A stretch of 64,000 nt of DNA from Mesorhizobium sp. WSM4313 (GTDB lineage: Bacteria; Pseudomonadota; Alphaproteobacteria; Rhizobiales; Rhizobiaceae): NCBI RefSeq assembly GCF_002294725.1, contig NZ_NSFT01000002.1, positions 186,001 to 250,000 of the forward strand, given 5' to 3'. The position numbers were made by a program, and so were the translations under genes. This document shows positions 25,393 through 34,557 of the stretch, piece after piece (positions within the stretch are counted from its first letter, which is position 1; each line of letters starts with the position of its first letter). The notes beneath the pieces were generated by a model. The model was not told the origin of the DNA and searched no databases. It was given only the letters and a program-made list of their open reading frames with translations.

Positions 25393-25724
25393 CGAACCTG
25401 CTCCCGCAACCTGCCGACCGTACCCTGCCATATAAGCGGCTGCTTGACAAAGCCGCATGGCGGATAAGGTTTTTGAATCTATCCGGGCGGCACCGCCCGG
25501 ATACACAAGCCTTGCAAACTCGTGGCCAACAAACACGATTGCTGCCCGGGCTATGCGAGCCATTTCACATACCGGGTCCGGCAATCGCGCAATGGGTTTC
25601 GCCGAAGAGAACGGTCGCGTTTAGCTTCCGTTAGTTTTTGCGCAGGTGCTCAATTGTCGTCGCGCGAAGCCGGTGATAACGTTACGTTACATAGGGGTCT
25701 CAGGGCCGCTGGCTGGGGGTTGGT
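25393..25724. promoter_or_regulatory. Divergent control region between tssH and tssA
   Basis: This 332-bp gap must hold the promoters for tssH (leftward) and the long tssA operon (rightward). It contains an almost perfect 24-bp palindrome at 25480-25503 (arms TATCCGGGCGG and CCGCCCGGATA around CA) and a 13-bp odd palindrome, TAACGT-T-ACGTTA, at 25677-25689, 35 bp before the tssA start. I could not identify a clear sigma-54 or -35/-10 pair. Confidence 0.5.
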
Positions 25725-26897
25725 GTGATTGATCTCGCACTCTGGCTGAATCCTCTGAACGGTGAGAATCCGTCGGGAGAGGACTTGCGCAACGACCCGG
25801 CCTTTCATGAGCTGGAGCGCCTGGCCGAGCCTCAGCTCAAAGTTGTCCATAACGGTAACAGCAAGCCCACCTCGCAACCCAGTCCTGTCGACTGGGCGGC
25901 GGTGCTCGAAAAGGCCGAAGAGTTGCGCGCCCGCGGCCGGGACCTGCGCCTGCAGGTTATCGTCACGCGGGCCTTGGCCAACGAGGAAGGGCTGGCCGGC
26001 CTCGCCCGGGGCCTGACGCTGATTGCGCGAACCTTCGAGCAGTATTGGGACACCATGCACCCGTCGCTGCGGACGGGCGCGCCGCGCGATGCTGCCTTGC
26101 GGCGCATCAATGCGCTGCTCGATCTGCAGAACGGTCAGGAAGGCTTGCTGGCGAACCTCAGGCAGATAGCCTTCTTCTCCCCGCGCGCGATCGGGCCGAT
26201 CAGCGGCCGGGACCTCGAACAGGCTGCGCTCGACGAACGCGTCATGCTCCAGGAAGCGGCCTCTGGCCTTGGGGCCGCCGAAAAGGCGGCGCTGACGAGC
26301 GCCCACAATCAGCTGTTGAACCGCGTGCGCACCGGATGCGCAGCGCAAATCGATCAAGCAGCGGATGTGATGACCTCGCTGCTCACCGACGCGCGGGCCG
26401 CGATCGCTGCCCTCGACGCGGTGGACGCCGCGCTCAACGCCCGCATCGACGGCCATGGCGCCACTGTTCCGGAATTGAAGAAGTTCCTGCAGCGTTTGCT
26501 GACGACGCTGGAGCGGAATTCCGGTGCCGGCGCCACGGCGAATGGAGCCGCGAAGGCCGCTCCGCAGGCGGCGGCGGAACCAGCAATGCCCGCCCGCAAC
26601 GGTCATGGAGCCGAGACGATGGCAAGTGTGGCAAGCCCTGTGGCCGCGGGCGCCGGTCTGCCGGACCGCATCAACTCGCGCGACGAGGTCGTCAAATGCC
26701 TCGACCTCGTGGTCGCCTTCTACGACCGCACCGAACCGTCCAGCCCTATTCCGCATCTCGCGCGGCGCGTGCGCCGGATGGTGCACATGGATTTCGTGGA
26801 ACTGATGGAAGATCTCGCCCCGTCGGGGCTGAAGGAGTTCCGGCTGCTTGCCGGCGTTCCCGATCCCAAGAAGCCGGCCCAGAAGGATGAAAGGTAG
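25725..26897 (+). CDS. tssA: T6SS protein TssA (ImpA N-terminal family)
   Basis: A 390-residue TssA-type protein. The ImpA_N motif (LNPLNGENPSGEDLRNDPAFHELE) is at the N-terminus, then helical segments, an Ala-rich linker (about 265-300) and a C-terminal domain SRDEVVKCLDLVVAFYDRTEPSSPIPHLARRVRRM of the short TssA class. TssA binds baseplate and sheath and steers tail polymerisation. The start is a GTG preceded by GGGGG. It heads a collinear operon that runs to at least tagF with short gaps. Confidence 0.92.
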   Translation: MIDLALWLNPLNGENPSGEDLRNDPAFHELERLAEPQLKVVHNGNSKPTSQPSPVDWAAVLEKAEELRARGRDLRLQVIVTRALANEEGLAGLARGLTLIARTFEQYWDTMHPSLRTGAPRDAALRRINALLDLQNGQEGLLANLRQIAFFSPRAIGPISGRDLEQAALDERVMLQEAASGLGAAEKAALTSAHNQLLNRVRTGCAAQIDQAADVMTSLLTDARAAIAALDAVDAALNARIDGHGATVPELKKFLQRLLTTLERNSGAGATANGAAKAAPQAAAEPAMPARNGHGAETMASVASPVAAGAGLPDRINSRDEVVKCLDLVVAFYDRTEPSSPIPHLARRVRRMVHMDFVELMEDLAPSGLKEFRLLAGVPDPKKPAQKDER

Positions 26898-26903
26898 AAA
26901 AGC

Positions 26904-27440
26904 ATGCCAGCAGAGAGCAAAGCGAAGGTCATCGAAAGAAACCGCGCGCCGCGCGTGCAGATCGCCTACGACGTCGAAACTTACGGCAGCCCGACGACGA
27001 TCGAACTGCCGTTCGTCATGGCCGTGATGGCCGACCTTGCCGGCGCTTCGCAGACCAAGGAAGCATCGAAGTCGGTGCTTGACCGCAACTTCGTCGAAAC
27101 CGACGCCAATCGCTTCCCGAAATTCATGGAGGCGATGGGGCCGCGCGTGAAGGCGCGGGTGAAGAACACCCTGCCGCAGGCCGAGGGCCAGGAGCGTGAG
27201 GAAGAGCTCATGGTCGATCTCACCTTCTCCAAGATGGGCGACTTCGCGCCGGACAAGATCGCCGAGCAGGTCCCGCAACTGGCCGAAATCCTGAAGATGC
27301 GCCGTCAGCTCGAGGAGCTGCTGGGCTTCATGGACGGCCGCGTCGACGCCGAAAAACGCATCGCGCAGCTTTTGAACAACGAGCCGCTGCTGAGCAAGAT
27401 CGCCAGCCAGGCGATGGATGACGGCAAGGGCGAGGAGTAA
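26904..27440 (+). CDS. tssB: T6SS contractile sheath small subunit TssB
   Basis: A 178-residue protein with the family signature RAPRVQIAYDVETYGSPTTIELPFVMAVMADL at the N-terminus and a helical C-terminus (LRRQLEELLGFMDGRVDAEKRIAQLL-like). Length equals VipA/TssB proteins. It pairs with TssC to form the cytoplasmic contractile sheath. It lies 6 bp after tssA and 3 bp before tssC. Confidence 0.95.
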   Translation: MPAESKAKVIERNRAPRVQIAYDVETYGSPTTIELPFVMAVMADLAGASQTKEASKSVLDRNFVETDANRFPKFMEAMGPRVKARVKNTLPQAEGQEREEELMVDLTFSKMGDFAPDKIAEQVPQLAEILKMRRQLEELLGFMDGRVDAEKRIAQLLNNEPLLSKIASQAMDDGKGEE

Positions 27441-27443
27441 GTC

Positions 27444-28949
27444 ATGGCCGAACAGCAAAAGACCGCAGCCGCCACCGCCGAGGCGGAAGCCATCGATCTC
27501 GGCGAATTCAGCGGACTCCTTGAAAAGGATTTCAAGGTCAAGAAGGACGACAGCGAGAAGCTGCAGCAACTGGTGCGCAACCTGGCTTTGGCCGCACAGT
27601 CGCGCTCCGAGACCACAACCATCTCTTCCAATGCGATCAAGTCGATCAAGTCGCTGATCGCCGGCATCGACAAGATGCTGACGACGCAGGTCAACGAGAT
27701 CCTGCATGCGCCGGAAGTGCGCGAAATGGAAGGCACGTGGCGCGGCCTCTGGTACCTGATCAACAACACCGAGACGGATACCAAGCTGAAGATCCGGGTG
27801 ATGAACATCTCCAAGGAGCAGCTGGCCGACACGCTCGAGGATTATGAAGGCCAGATGTGGGACCAGAGCCCGATCTTCAAGAAGGTCTACACGGACGAAT
27901 ATTCGATGCTGGGCGGCGAGCCGATCGGCTGCATCATCGGCGCCTACGAGTTCTCCAACCATCCGCGCGACGTCGGCCTGCTGCGCAACATTTCCGGCGT
28001 CTGCGCCTCGGCGCACACGCCGTTCATCGCGGCCGCCTCGCCGCGGCTGTTCCGCATGGACAGCTGGCAGGAACTGCCGAACCCGCAGGACCTGCAGATG
28101 ATCGTGAACAACCCGGCCTATGCCTCATGGCAGTCGCTGCGCGAAAGCGAGGACGCCCGCTATATCGGGCTCACCATGCCGCGCGTGCTGGCGCGCTTGC
28201 CCTACGGCTCGGAAACCGTTCCGGTGAAGGGCTTCACCTTCGAGGAGGAAGTGGGCGGCGACCACAACAAATATGTTTGGATGAACGCCGCCTTTCCCAT
28301 GGGCGTCAATATCAACCGCAGCCACAAGCTCTATGGCTGGGGCACCCAGATCCGCGGCGTCGAGAATGGCGGCACGGTGCTCAACCTGCCGGTGCACGCC
28401 TTCCCGACCGACGACGGATCGATCGCGATGAAATGCCCGACCGAGGTCGCCATCGACGACCGGCGCGAGGCGGAACTGGCGAAACTCGGCCTGATGCCGA
28501 TCCTGCACCGCAAGAATACCGACCTGGCGGCCTTCATCGGCGCGCATTCGCTGCAGGACGACGAGACGCGCGCCGGACGTCTGGTCGATCCCGACGCCCA
28601 GGCGAACGAGAGGCTCTCCGCCAACCTGCCCTACCTCTTCCCGGTCTCGCGCTTCGCGCACTACCTCAAGGCGATTGCGCGCGACAAGATCGGCTCGTTC
28701 AAGGAACGCACCGACATGGAGATCTGGTTGACCGAATGGATCAACCGGTATGTGCTGGCCAATCCAGCCTTTGCCGATGACAAGGCGCGCGCCAAGCGCC
28801 CGCTCGCCGCGGCCGAGGTCCAGGTCGACAGCGTCGAGGGCCGGCCCGGTTACTACAATGCCCGTTTCTACCTGCGTCCGCACTACCAGCTGGAAGGCAT
28901 CAATGCCTCGCTCCGGCTGGTATCGGAACTGCCGTCGGTGAAGGGGTGA
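27444..28949 (+). CDS. tssC: T6SS contractile sheath large subunit TssC
   Basis: A 501-residue TssC/VipB homologue. The N-terminal helices pair with TssB; the conserved EGTWRGLWYLINNTETDTKLKI, SPIFKKVYTDEY and GAYEFSNHP segments follow, then the C-terminal domain with RRPLAAAEVQVDSVEGRPGYYNARFYLRPH-type sequence (here starting KRPLAAAEV). GAGGAG precedes the ATG. Length and order tssB-tssC are standard. The C-terminal region normally carries the ClpV-accessible sheath interface. Confidence 0.95.
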   Translation: MAEQQKTAAATAEAEAIDLGEFSGLLEKDFKVKKDDSEKLQQLVRNLALAAQSRSETTTISSNAIKSIKSLIAGIDKMLTTQVNEILHAPEVREMEGTWRGLWYLINNTETDTKLKIRVMNISKEQLADTLEDYEGQMWDQSPIFKKVYTDEYSMLGGEPIGCIIGAYEFSNHPRDVGLLRNISGVCASAHTPFIAAASPRLFRMDSWQELPNPQDLQMIVNNPAYASWQSLRESEDARYIGLTMPRVLARLPYGSETVPVKGFTFEEEVGGDHNKYVWMNAAFPMGVNINRSHKLYGWGTQIRGVENGGTVLNLPVHAFPTDDGSIAMKCPTEVAIDDRREAELAKLGLMPILHRKNTDLAAFIGAHSLQDDETRAGRLVDPDAQANERLSANLPYLFPVSRFAHYLKAIARDKIGSFKERTDMEIWLTEWINRYVLANPAFADDKARAKRPLAAAEVQVDSVEGRPGYYNARFYLRPHYQLEGINASLRLVSELPSVKG

Positions 28950-28994
28950 AATCGTTAAGCAAAGTCATCTTGTTTGTAGCGGTGGAGAAAGACA

Positions 28995-29471
28995 ATGCCA
29001 GAGAGAACCGATGCGCCTTCGACGAAGATCGACGGCTTCCTGAAAGTCCCGGACATCAAAGGCCCGAGCAAGCGCGACGGCCATGAAGACGAAATCGAGA
29101 TCCATGGCGTCGACTATAAGATGATCGCGCCCTACGACCCGAATTCGCTCTCGCGGCGCGGCCGCGTGTCGATGGGTATGATCAAATTCATCAAGCACTA
29201 CGACAAGTCGTCGCCCTATCTGAAGAAGGCACTGTTCGAGAACAAGGCGCTCGACGAGGTGGTGTTCTCGGCACGCCGCACCATCGACGGCGAGACCAGC
29301 GACTATCTGGTGGTGACGCTCACCGACGCCTCGATCATGGAATACGACATGCGGCAGGCGCACGACGAGCCAGACCTGATCGAGGAAGAGGTCAGCTTCG
29401 CCTACAAGAAAATCAAGTTCGTCTACGACAAGGACGACGAGATCGAAATGGACGTCTATGTCGGCAAGTGA
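28995..29471 (+). CDS. hcp: T6SS tail-tube protein Hcp (TssD)
   Basis: A 158-residue Hcp that should form hexameric rings stacked in the sheath. The beta-barrel elements include DGFLKVPDIKGPSKRDGHEDEIEIHGVDY, VSMGMIKFIKHYDKSSPYLKKAL and FAYKKIKFVY. No extra C-terminal domain is present, so it is a structural rather than an evolved Hcp. GGTGGAGAAAGACA precedes the ATG. Its 3' end overlaps tssE by 14 nt, an unusual tight link of a highly produced tube protein with a low-copy baseplate gene. Confidence 0.95.
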   Translation: MPERTDAPSTKIDGFLKVPDIKGPSKRDGHEDEIEIHGVDYKMIAPYDPNSLSRRGRVSMGMIKFIKHYDKSSPYLKKALFENKALDEVVFSARRTIDGETSDYLVVTLTDASIMEYDMRQAHDEPDLIEEEVSFAYKKIKFVYDKDDEIEMDVYVGK

Positions 29472-30210
29472 GGCCAAGCGGCCGGCCGCGAAGGCGCAGC
29501 TCGCCGGCAGCTCTCGGGCAAAGCGCGAGGCGGTCCAGCCCTCCCTCTGGGACCGCCTTGTCAACGATCTGCCCGGGCTGACGTCGGAGATCGACGGGCT
29601 GCGCCGCCTGCTGGATGAAGAACTCGGCGCCGAGCGCGTCGAGGCCCTTCTTGCCGGCAGCGCCCGCGTCATCGATGCCGATGCGGAATTGACGCCCGAG
29701 CAGAAACGGCGACTGCACAGGCTGGTCTTCCAGACCGAGCACCGCACCGAGATCGAAAGCCGCGGCGTGGTGGTGTCGGCGCGCGTGCTCAGGGAAGCGG
29801 TCCGGCGCGATATCGAGGCCCTGTTCAACACAGAGCGTTTCGAGTCCGTCCCGATGCTTTCCGACGCCGAGCATGAACAGCCCTTGGACGAATTGCCGCC
29901 GCTTGCCGACTTTCCGGAGGTGCGGCGCAGCGTCGTCAATTACGGCGTGCCGTCCTTTTCGGGCCGTTCGTCGCGGGATTTCGACCGCGATACTTTAGCG
30001 CGCGAAATCCGTGCGGTGCTCGCCACTTTTGAGCCGCGCCTTAAGGAAAGCGCTACGACCGTCAACGTCACGCTTGGCGACAAGACCGTCGGTCTCAAGA
30101 TCGAGATCGACGCCGTGCTGATCATGACGCCGACGCCGGAACGCATGCGGCTGCGCACCACGATCAATCTCGACAACGGCCTGGCGCGAACCGAATTCCG
30201 GGAGACCTGA
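29458..30210 (+). CDS. tssE: T6SS baseplate protein TssE (gp25-like) with inserted segment
   Basis: A 250-residue TssE, longer than the usual 140-180. The N-terminal PSLWDRLVNDLPG motif (about 29-41) is followed by about 60 extra residues before the conserved VLREAVRRDIEALFNTERF; the gp25-like lysozyme fold covers about 140-245 (VNYGVPSFSGRSSRDFDRDTLAREI ... LRTTINLDNG). Its start lies 14 nt inside the hcp coding sequence. The gp25 domain connects baseplate and sheath. The insert looks helical and charged and may be lineage-specific. Confidence 0.9.
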   Translation: MSASEAKRPAAKAQLAGSSRAKREAVQPSLWDRLVNDLPGLTSEIDGLRRLLDEELGAERVEALLAGSARVIDADAELTPEQKRRLHRLVFQTEHRTEIESRGVVVSARVLREAVRRDIEALFNTERFESVPMLSDAEHEQPLDELPPLADFPEVRRSVVNYGVPSFSGRSSRDFDRDTLAREIRAVLATFEPRLKESATTVNVTLGDKTVGLKIEIDAVLIMTPTPERMRLRTTINLDNGLARTEFRET

Positions 30211-30211
30211 G

Positions 30212-32086
30212 ATGGATCGGGTCTTCGTGGAGTATTACGAAGAGGAACTGACCCATATCCGCGCGCTGGCCGCGGAATTCGCCGACATGCATCCGGCGGT
30301 GGCCCGCAACCTTTCCCTCGATACCGTCCCCTGCCCCGATCCCTATGTCGAACGGCTGCTCGACGGCGTGGCCTTTCTTGCCGCGCGCACGCGGCTGAAG
30401 GTCGACGCCGAGCGCTCGCGCTTCTCGCGCGCCGTGCTCGACGTGCTCTATCCCGACCTTGTGACGCCGGCGCCGGCGACGGCGATGGCCGTGCTGAAAC
30501 CTGGACAGCAGGTGCAATCGATGATCGCCGGCCATGCCGTGGCGCGCGGCACGCGGCTGGTTTCCGGCCTTCATCCTGGGCTCTCGACGCGCTCAACCTT
30601 CACCACCGCGCAAGAGGTGACGCTTTGGCCGATCGCGATCAATTCGGTCAGCTATTTCCAGGACCGCAGCGCACTCGCCGCCGCCGGCATCGCGCCTGTC
30701 GGCGGCGTTCGCGGCGAAGCGGCGTTCCGCATCGCGCTTACCCGGACCGGAAAGGGCAAGCTCAGCGAATTGTCGCTCGACCGCCTCGATCTCTATTTCG
30801 CCGGGCGCGCCAAGGCGCCGCTCATCTTCGATGCGATCTTCGGCGCCTGTTCGGCCGTCGGCGCGCGGGCGGAAGGCAAGACCAATCCGCTCACCGCGCT
30901 GCCCGAGCCAGAAATGGTCGGGATCCACGACGATGAAGCGCTGATGCCGCGCACGCGGCCGACCTTTGAGGGATACCGGCTGCTGCGCGAATATTTCATG
31001 ATCCCCGAACGCTTCCACTATGTGCGCGTTGCCGGCCTGCAGCCGGTGGTGCGCAAGTGCGATGGGGGAATAGAGATCATCTTCCTATTCCGGCGTCCGG
31101 TGCCGGAACTCGCCGATGTGACGGTGGCCGATTTCGAGCTGTTCGCGACGCCGATCATCAATCTCTTCGAACGCGAGTGCAACGTCATCGAGATCGACTC
31201 GCGCCGGACGCGCCAGGTGCTGCACGCCGACCGCACCCGGGCGCGCGATTTCGAGATCTTCCGGGTCACTCGGGTGGAAGACGCCGATGCCGAAGGCAGC
31301 GAGGCGACCATCCCCGAACTGTTCAGCCTGGGGCAGAACCGCGGCAGCGGCTGGGTCTATTCGGCCGAGCGGCGCCCGCGGCGGGCCACGGAGGATGAAC
31401 GGCGCGACGGCCTGACCCGCACCTCCTACACCGGCGACGATGTCTTTATCGCAGTCTCGCGTCCGGCCGGCAGCCAGCCGAACCGGCCGCTCAAGCGGCT
31501 CGACGTGATGGCGCTCTGCACCAACCGCGACCTGCCGATCCTGGACGATACGCCGTCGCTGACGCTGGAGACCGCCGACCCGGTGGAAGCGGTACGCCTG
31601 CTCGGCGCGCTGCGGCCGCCGCAGCCGGCGATCCCGGCGGCGCTGCCGGCCGGCGCCGAAGGCGAATCCCGCGCCGACAATCTCGCGTGGCGGCTGGTGG
31701 CGCAGCTCTCGCTCAATTTCCTGAGCCTCGCCAAGGAAGGCCGCGGCGTCGATCCGCTGCATGCCTTGCTCGACCTCTATGCCGATCGCGGTGATCCGAG
31801 CCTTGCCCGCAACGTGCATTCGATCACCCGGATCGATTCGCGGCCGGTGATCGAGCGGCTCAAGATCGACGGGCCGATGTGTTTCGGACGCGGCGCCGAG
31901 GTGACCCTGCATGTCGATCAGTCGGTTCTGGCGGGCCAGAGCACGCTGCTGCTTTCGGCTCTGCTGGCGCGGCTGTTTGCCCGCCATGCCGGGATAAACG
32001 GTTTTGTGCGGACGCGTACGCGGCTGCTGCAGAAGCAGGAGGATGTGCCATGGCCGATGATGCCCGGCAATCGCTACCTGATCTAG
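30212..32086 (+). CDS. tssF: T6SS baseplate protein TssF
   Basis: A 624-residue TssF (VasA/ImpG) with the conserved start YYEEELTHIRALAAEFADMHPAVA and the segments VERLLDGVAFLAARTRLKVD and ADNLAWRLVAQLSLNFLSLA. Two TssF join one TssG in the baseplate wedge, related to phage gp6. The ATG is 1 nt after the tssE stop, with GGAG just upstream. The 3' end overlaps tssG. Confidence 0.94.
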   Translation: MDRVFVEYYEEELTHIRALAAEFADMHPAVARNLSLDTVPCPDPYVERLLDGVAFLAARTRLKVDAERSRFSRAVLDVLYPDLVTPAPATAMAVLKPGQQVQSMIAGHAVARGTRLVSGLHPGLSTRSTFTTAQEVTLWPIAINSVSYFQDRSALAAAGIAPVGGVRGEAAFRIALTRTGKGKLSELSLDRLDLYFAGRAKAPLIFDAIFGACSAVGARAEGKTNPLTALPEPEMVGIHDDEALMPRTRPTFEGYRLLREYFMIPERFHYVRVAGLQPVVRKCDGGIEIIFLFRRPVPELADVTVADFELFATPIINLFERECNVIEIDSRRTRQVLHADRTRARDFEIFRVTRVEDADAEGSEATIPELFSLGQNRGSGWVYSAERRPRRATEDERRDGLTRTSYTGDDVFIAVSRPAGSQPNRPLKRLDVMALCTNRDLPILDDTPSLTLETADPVEAVRLLGALRPPQPAIPAALPAGAEGESRADNLAWRLVAQLSLNFLSLAKEGRGVDPLHALLDLYADRGDPSLARNVHSITRIDSRPVIERLKIDGPMCFGRGAEVTLHVDQSVLAGQSTLLLSALLARLFARHAGINGFVRTRTRLLQKQEDVPWPMMPGNRYLI

Positions 32087-33114
32087 CGCAGCCCGCCCTA
32101 GCCGAGGCCGAGGCGCTGTCGGAGAGCTTCGACTTCTTCGAGCTGCTGCGCCGCCTGGAGCAGCGGCGCGGACTGTTCGGGCATTCCGGAACCGCGGACC
32201 GCGAGCCGGCAAGGCTCGGCCAGCATGTGCGACTGAGCTTCTCGGCCAGGGACGTGATCAAATTCCAGGACGCTACGGACAAGGCGCCGGCGCGGGTGAC
32301 GATCGCCAATCTCGGCCTGCTCGGGCCGGAAGGGCCGATGCCGCTGCATCTGACGCGCTGGGTGCTCGACCGGCTGTCGCAGCGCTGGTTCACCGGCGCC
32401 GGCGCCGAGCAGACCAGCGACACGACCTTCGTCGACTTCGTCAACATCCTGCAGCATCGCATGATCGCGCTCTACTACCGCGCATGGGCAGATGCGCATC
32501 CGGCGGTGCAGATCGAACGTTCGGTCGGCGGGCGCGTCCGCGCCATGCTGGAAGCGATGGCCGGCATCGGCCTTCCCGGCACGCAGGATTCCGAACTCGA
32601 TGCGGTGCGGCTGCGCCAGGCCGGATCGCTGGCCAACCAGGTCGACGGCGCGGAGCGGCTAACGCTTTTTCTCGCCACGGCCTTCAAGGTGCCGGTTGAA
32701 ATCAAGGAATTCGTCGCCGCCTGGATCACCATTCCCACGGCGCTGCAGAGCCGCATCGGCAAGGCATATGCGGCGCTCGGCGGCGGAGCAACGATCGGCC
32801 CGCGCGTCTTCAGCCGGCAGAGCCGGATCGAATTGCGCGTCGGCCCGCTGAGCCTCGACGACTTCAAATCGTTCCTGCCCGGAGAACGGCGCCTTGCCCT
32901 GTTCAAGAAGGCGGTGCGCGACATGATCGGCGAAGCGCTCGACGTCGATCTCAGGATCGTGCTCGCGCGCGACGCCGTGCCTTCGCCGAAGATGGGAACC
33001 ATCCAGCTCGGCCGTACCTCCTGGCTTGCGCGCCCTGCCGAAAAGGGCGACGCCGACGATCTCAGGCTGCGCACCATCGTCGGCTGGCGGCCGGACATGG
33101 CGGAGGCAGCCTGA
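32050..33114 (+). CDS. tssG: T6SS baseplate protein TssG
   Basis: A 354-residue TssG (VasB/ImpH) with the typical SFDFFELLRRLEQ near the N-terminus, RLSFSARDVIKFQ, LGLLGPEGPMPLHLTRWVLDRL and the C-terminal LRTIVGWRPDMAEAA. The ATG at 32050 has AGGAGG 6 nt upstream and lies 37 nt inside tssF. TssG adapts TssF and TssE in the wedge complex. The stop overlaps the tagH start in TGATG. Confidence 0.94.
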   Translation: MADDARQSLPDLAQPALAEAEALSESFDFFELLRRLEQRRGLFGHSGTADREPARLGQHVRLSFSARDVIKFQDATDKAPARVTIANLGLLGPEGPMPLHLTRWVLDRLSQRWFTGAGAEQTSDTTFVDFVNILQHRMIALYYRAWADAHPAVQIERSVGGRVRAMLEAMAGIGLPGTQDSELDAVRLRQAGSLANQVDGAERLTLFLATAFKVPVEIKEFVAAWITIPTALQSRIGKAYAALGGGATIGPRVFSRQSRIELRVGPLSLDDFKSFLPGERRLALFKKAVRDMIGEALDVDLRIVLARDAVPSPKMGTIQLGRTSWLARPAEKGDADDLRLRTIVGWRPDMAEAA

Positions 33115-34553
33115 TGAGCCTGCTGCTGACCCTGGAACAAGGCCCGCGCTCGCAAGTGGTCAGGCAGGCCCGGCTGGACGAGGGCGAGCTGGTGATCGGC
33201 CGCAGCGCCGATGCCGGCTGGCAGATCGACGATCCGGACATGTTCGTCTCACGCGCGCACTGCAAGATCAGCGGCGGCCGCGACGGCTATTACGTCACCG
33301 ACACGTCGAGCAGCGGGCTGTTCATCGACGATTCCGACAGCCCGCTCGGCACCGGCAGGTCGACGCGCCTGCAAAGCGGCATGCGGCTGCGCATGGGCGA
33401 CTATGTGCTCCATGTCGAGGTGCAGCCCAGCGCCGGCCACACCTCGATCAGCCAGGCGCCGATCGCCAACGCCGAGCCGGCATGGTCGCCGCGATCGCGG
33501 ACGCCGGCCAGCATCGGCGGCGACGACTTTTTCTCGGCCAAGGTCGAGGAAGAGCCGCTGCGGCCGCGCCCGGCCGGGCTGCCCGATCCGTTCGAGCAGC
33601 CTGTGCCCGGAGCTTACGATCGCAGTTCCAATCAGCGCAGCTCACCGGCGTTCGACGATCCGTTCAGCCTCGATCCGGTGGCGACGCCGGCCTCGAACGA
33701 CGAGCCCGCCGTCGGCAGGTCGGATCCGTTCGGCTTCGGCGACATGCCGTTGCGCAGCGATATGCCCGAACCCGCGGCGAAACCGTCCGGCTTCGACGAT
33801 TTCGGCTTCGGGCCAGCCGCGACGCCCGCTTCCGGCAACAGTGCCGATCCAGCTCGCCGCGTCGAGCGGCCCGCCGAGAAGCCGCAGGCCGCCCGCCCAT
33901 GGGAGATGCCGGTGCGGGCCGAACCCGCTGCGCCGCCGCGTCCCGCTCCCAAACCGTCACGTTCGATGCAACCGGCGCCCAGCGACATGGCGTTGCGCGC
34001 GGCGTTCCTGCGCGGCATGGGCGTCGAGGAGGCCGATTTCCCCGGGCGCGATCCGATCGCCGAAATGGAGAAATTCGGGCGCGAGTACCGGCTGATGCTC
34101 GATGGGCTGATGCAGCTCCTGCGCAAGCGCGCCGAGGAGAAGGGCAGCGCGCGCGTCGCCCAGACCATGGTCGGCGCCTCCGAGGTCAACCCGCTCAAAT
34201 TCCTGCCGACGGTCGAGGATGTCATCGTCACCATCATCGCGGAACGCAGTCCCGGCTTTTTGTCCGGCGAGGCGGCGATCGGCGACGCGGTGAAGGACCT
34301 CGCGCAGCATCACGTGCGCGCCTGGCGCGGCGTACAGGCGGCGCTGCGGCGCATGATCGACCGCTTCGATCCGGCCGCGATCGAGGAAGAGCTCAAGTCC
34401 AATTCGGCGATCGGCAATCTGCTTGCCGGCGGGCGCAATGCCAAGCTGTGGGAGCTTTACCAGAAACGCCATCGCGACATCGCCCAGAGCGCGGAATCGA
34501 GCTTCCTGGGCGAGATCGGCGCAGATTTCAGGGACGCATACGAAGAGGAGTAG
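33114..34553 (+). CDS. tagH: T6SS-associated FHA-domain protein TagH (first copy)
   Basis: A 479-residue protein: an N-terminal FHA domain (about 1-105) with VIGRSADAGWQI and FVSRAHCKI, a long Pro/Ser/Asp-rich linker with repeated DPF, and a C-terminal conserved VI_FHA domain from about 290 (AAFLRGMGVEEADFPGRDP ... VNPLKFLPTVEDV). FHA domains bind phosphothreonine, and a kinase/phosphatase pair is encoded at 55815-59122. The loop usually NGTFVNG is altered to SSGLFID, so binding may differ from that of the second copy at 49259. Confidence 0.9.
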   Translation: MSLLLTLEQGPRSQVVRQARLDEGELVIGRSADAGWQIDDPDMFVSRAHCKISGGRDGYYVTDTSSSGLFIDDSDSPLGTGRSTRLQSGMRLRMGDYVLHVEVQPSAGHTSISQAPIANAEPAWSPRSRTPASIGGDDFFSAKVEEEPLRPRPAGLPDPFEQPVPGAYDRSSNQRSSPAFDDPFSLDPVATPASNDEPAVGRSDPFGFGDMPLRSDMPEPAAKPSGFDDFGFGPAATPASGNSADPARRVERPAEKPQAARPWEMPVRAEPAAPPRPAPKPSRSMQPAPSDMALRAAFLRGMGVEEADFPGRDPIAEMEKFGREYRLMLDGLMQLLRKRAEEKGSARVAQTMVGASEVNPLKFLPTVEDVIVTIIAERSPGFLSGEAAIGDAVKDLAQHHVRAWRGVQAALRRMIDRFDPAAIEEELKSNSAIGNLLAGGRNAKLWELYQKRHRDIAQSAESSFLGEIGADFRDAYEEE

Positions 34554-34557
34554 GGAC

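Noticed and set aside
25650..28016. Minus-strand open frame of 788 codons opposite tssA, tssB and tssC
   Set aside because: The plus strand encodes three recognisable T6SS proteins; the antisense product shows no family and no ribosome-binding site.
26904..29471. A prophage or R-type tailocin instead of a T6SS
   Set aside because: Sheath, tube and baseplate genes are accompanied by ClpV, TssJ/K/L/M, TagF and FHA genes, and no phage tail-fibre, lysis or capsid genes are present.
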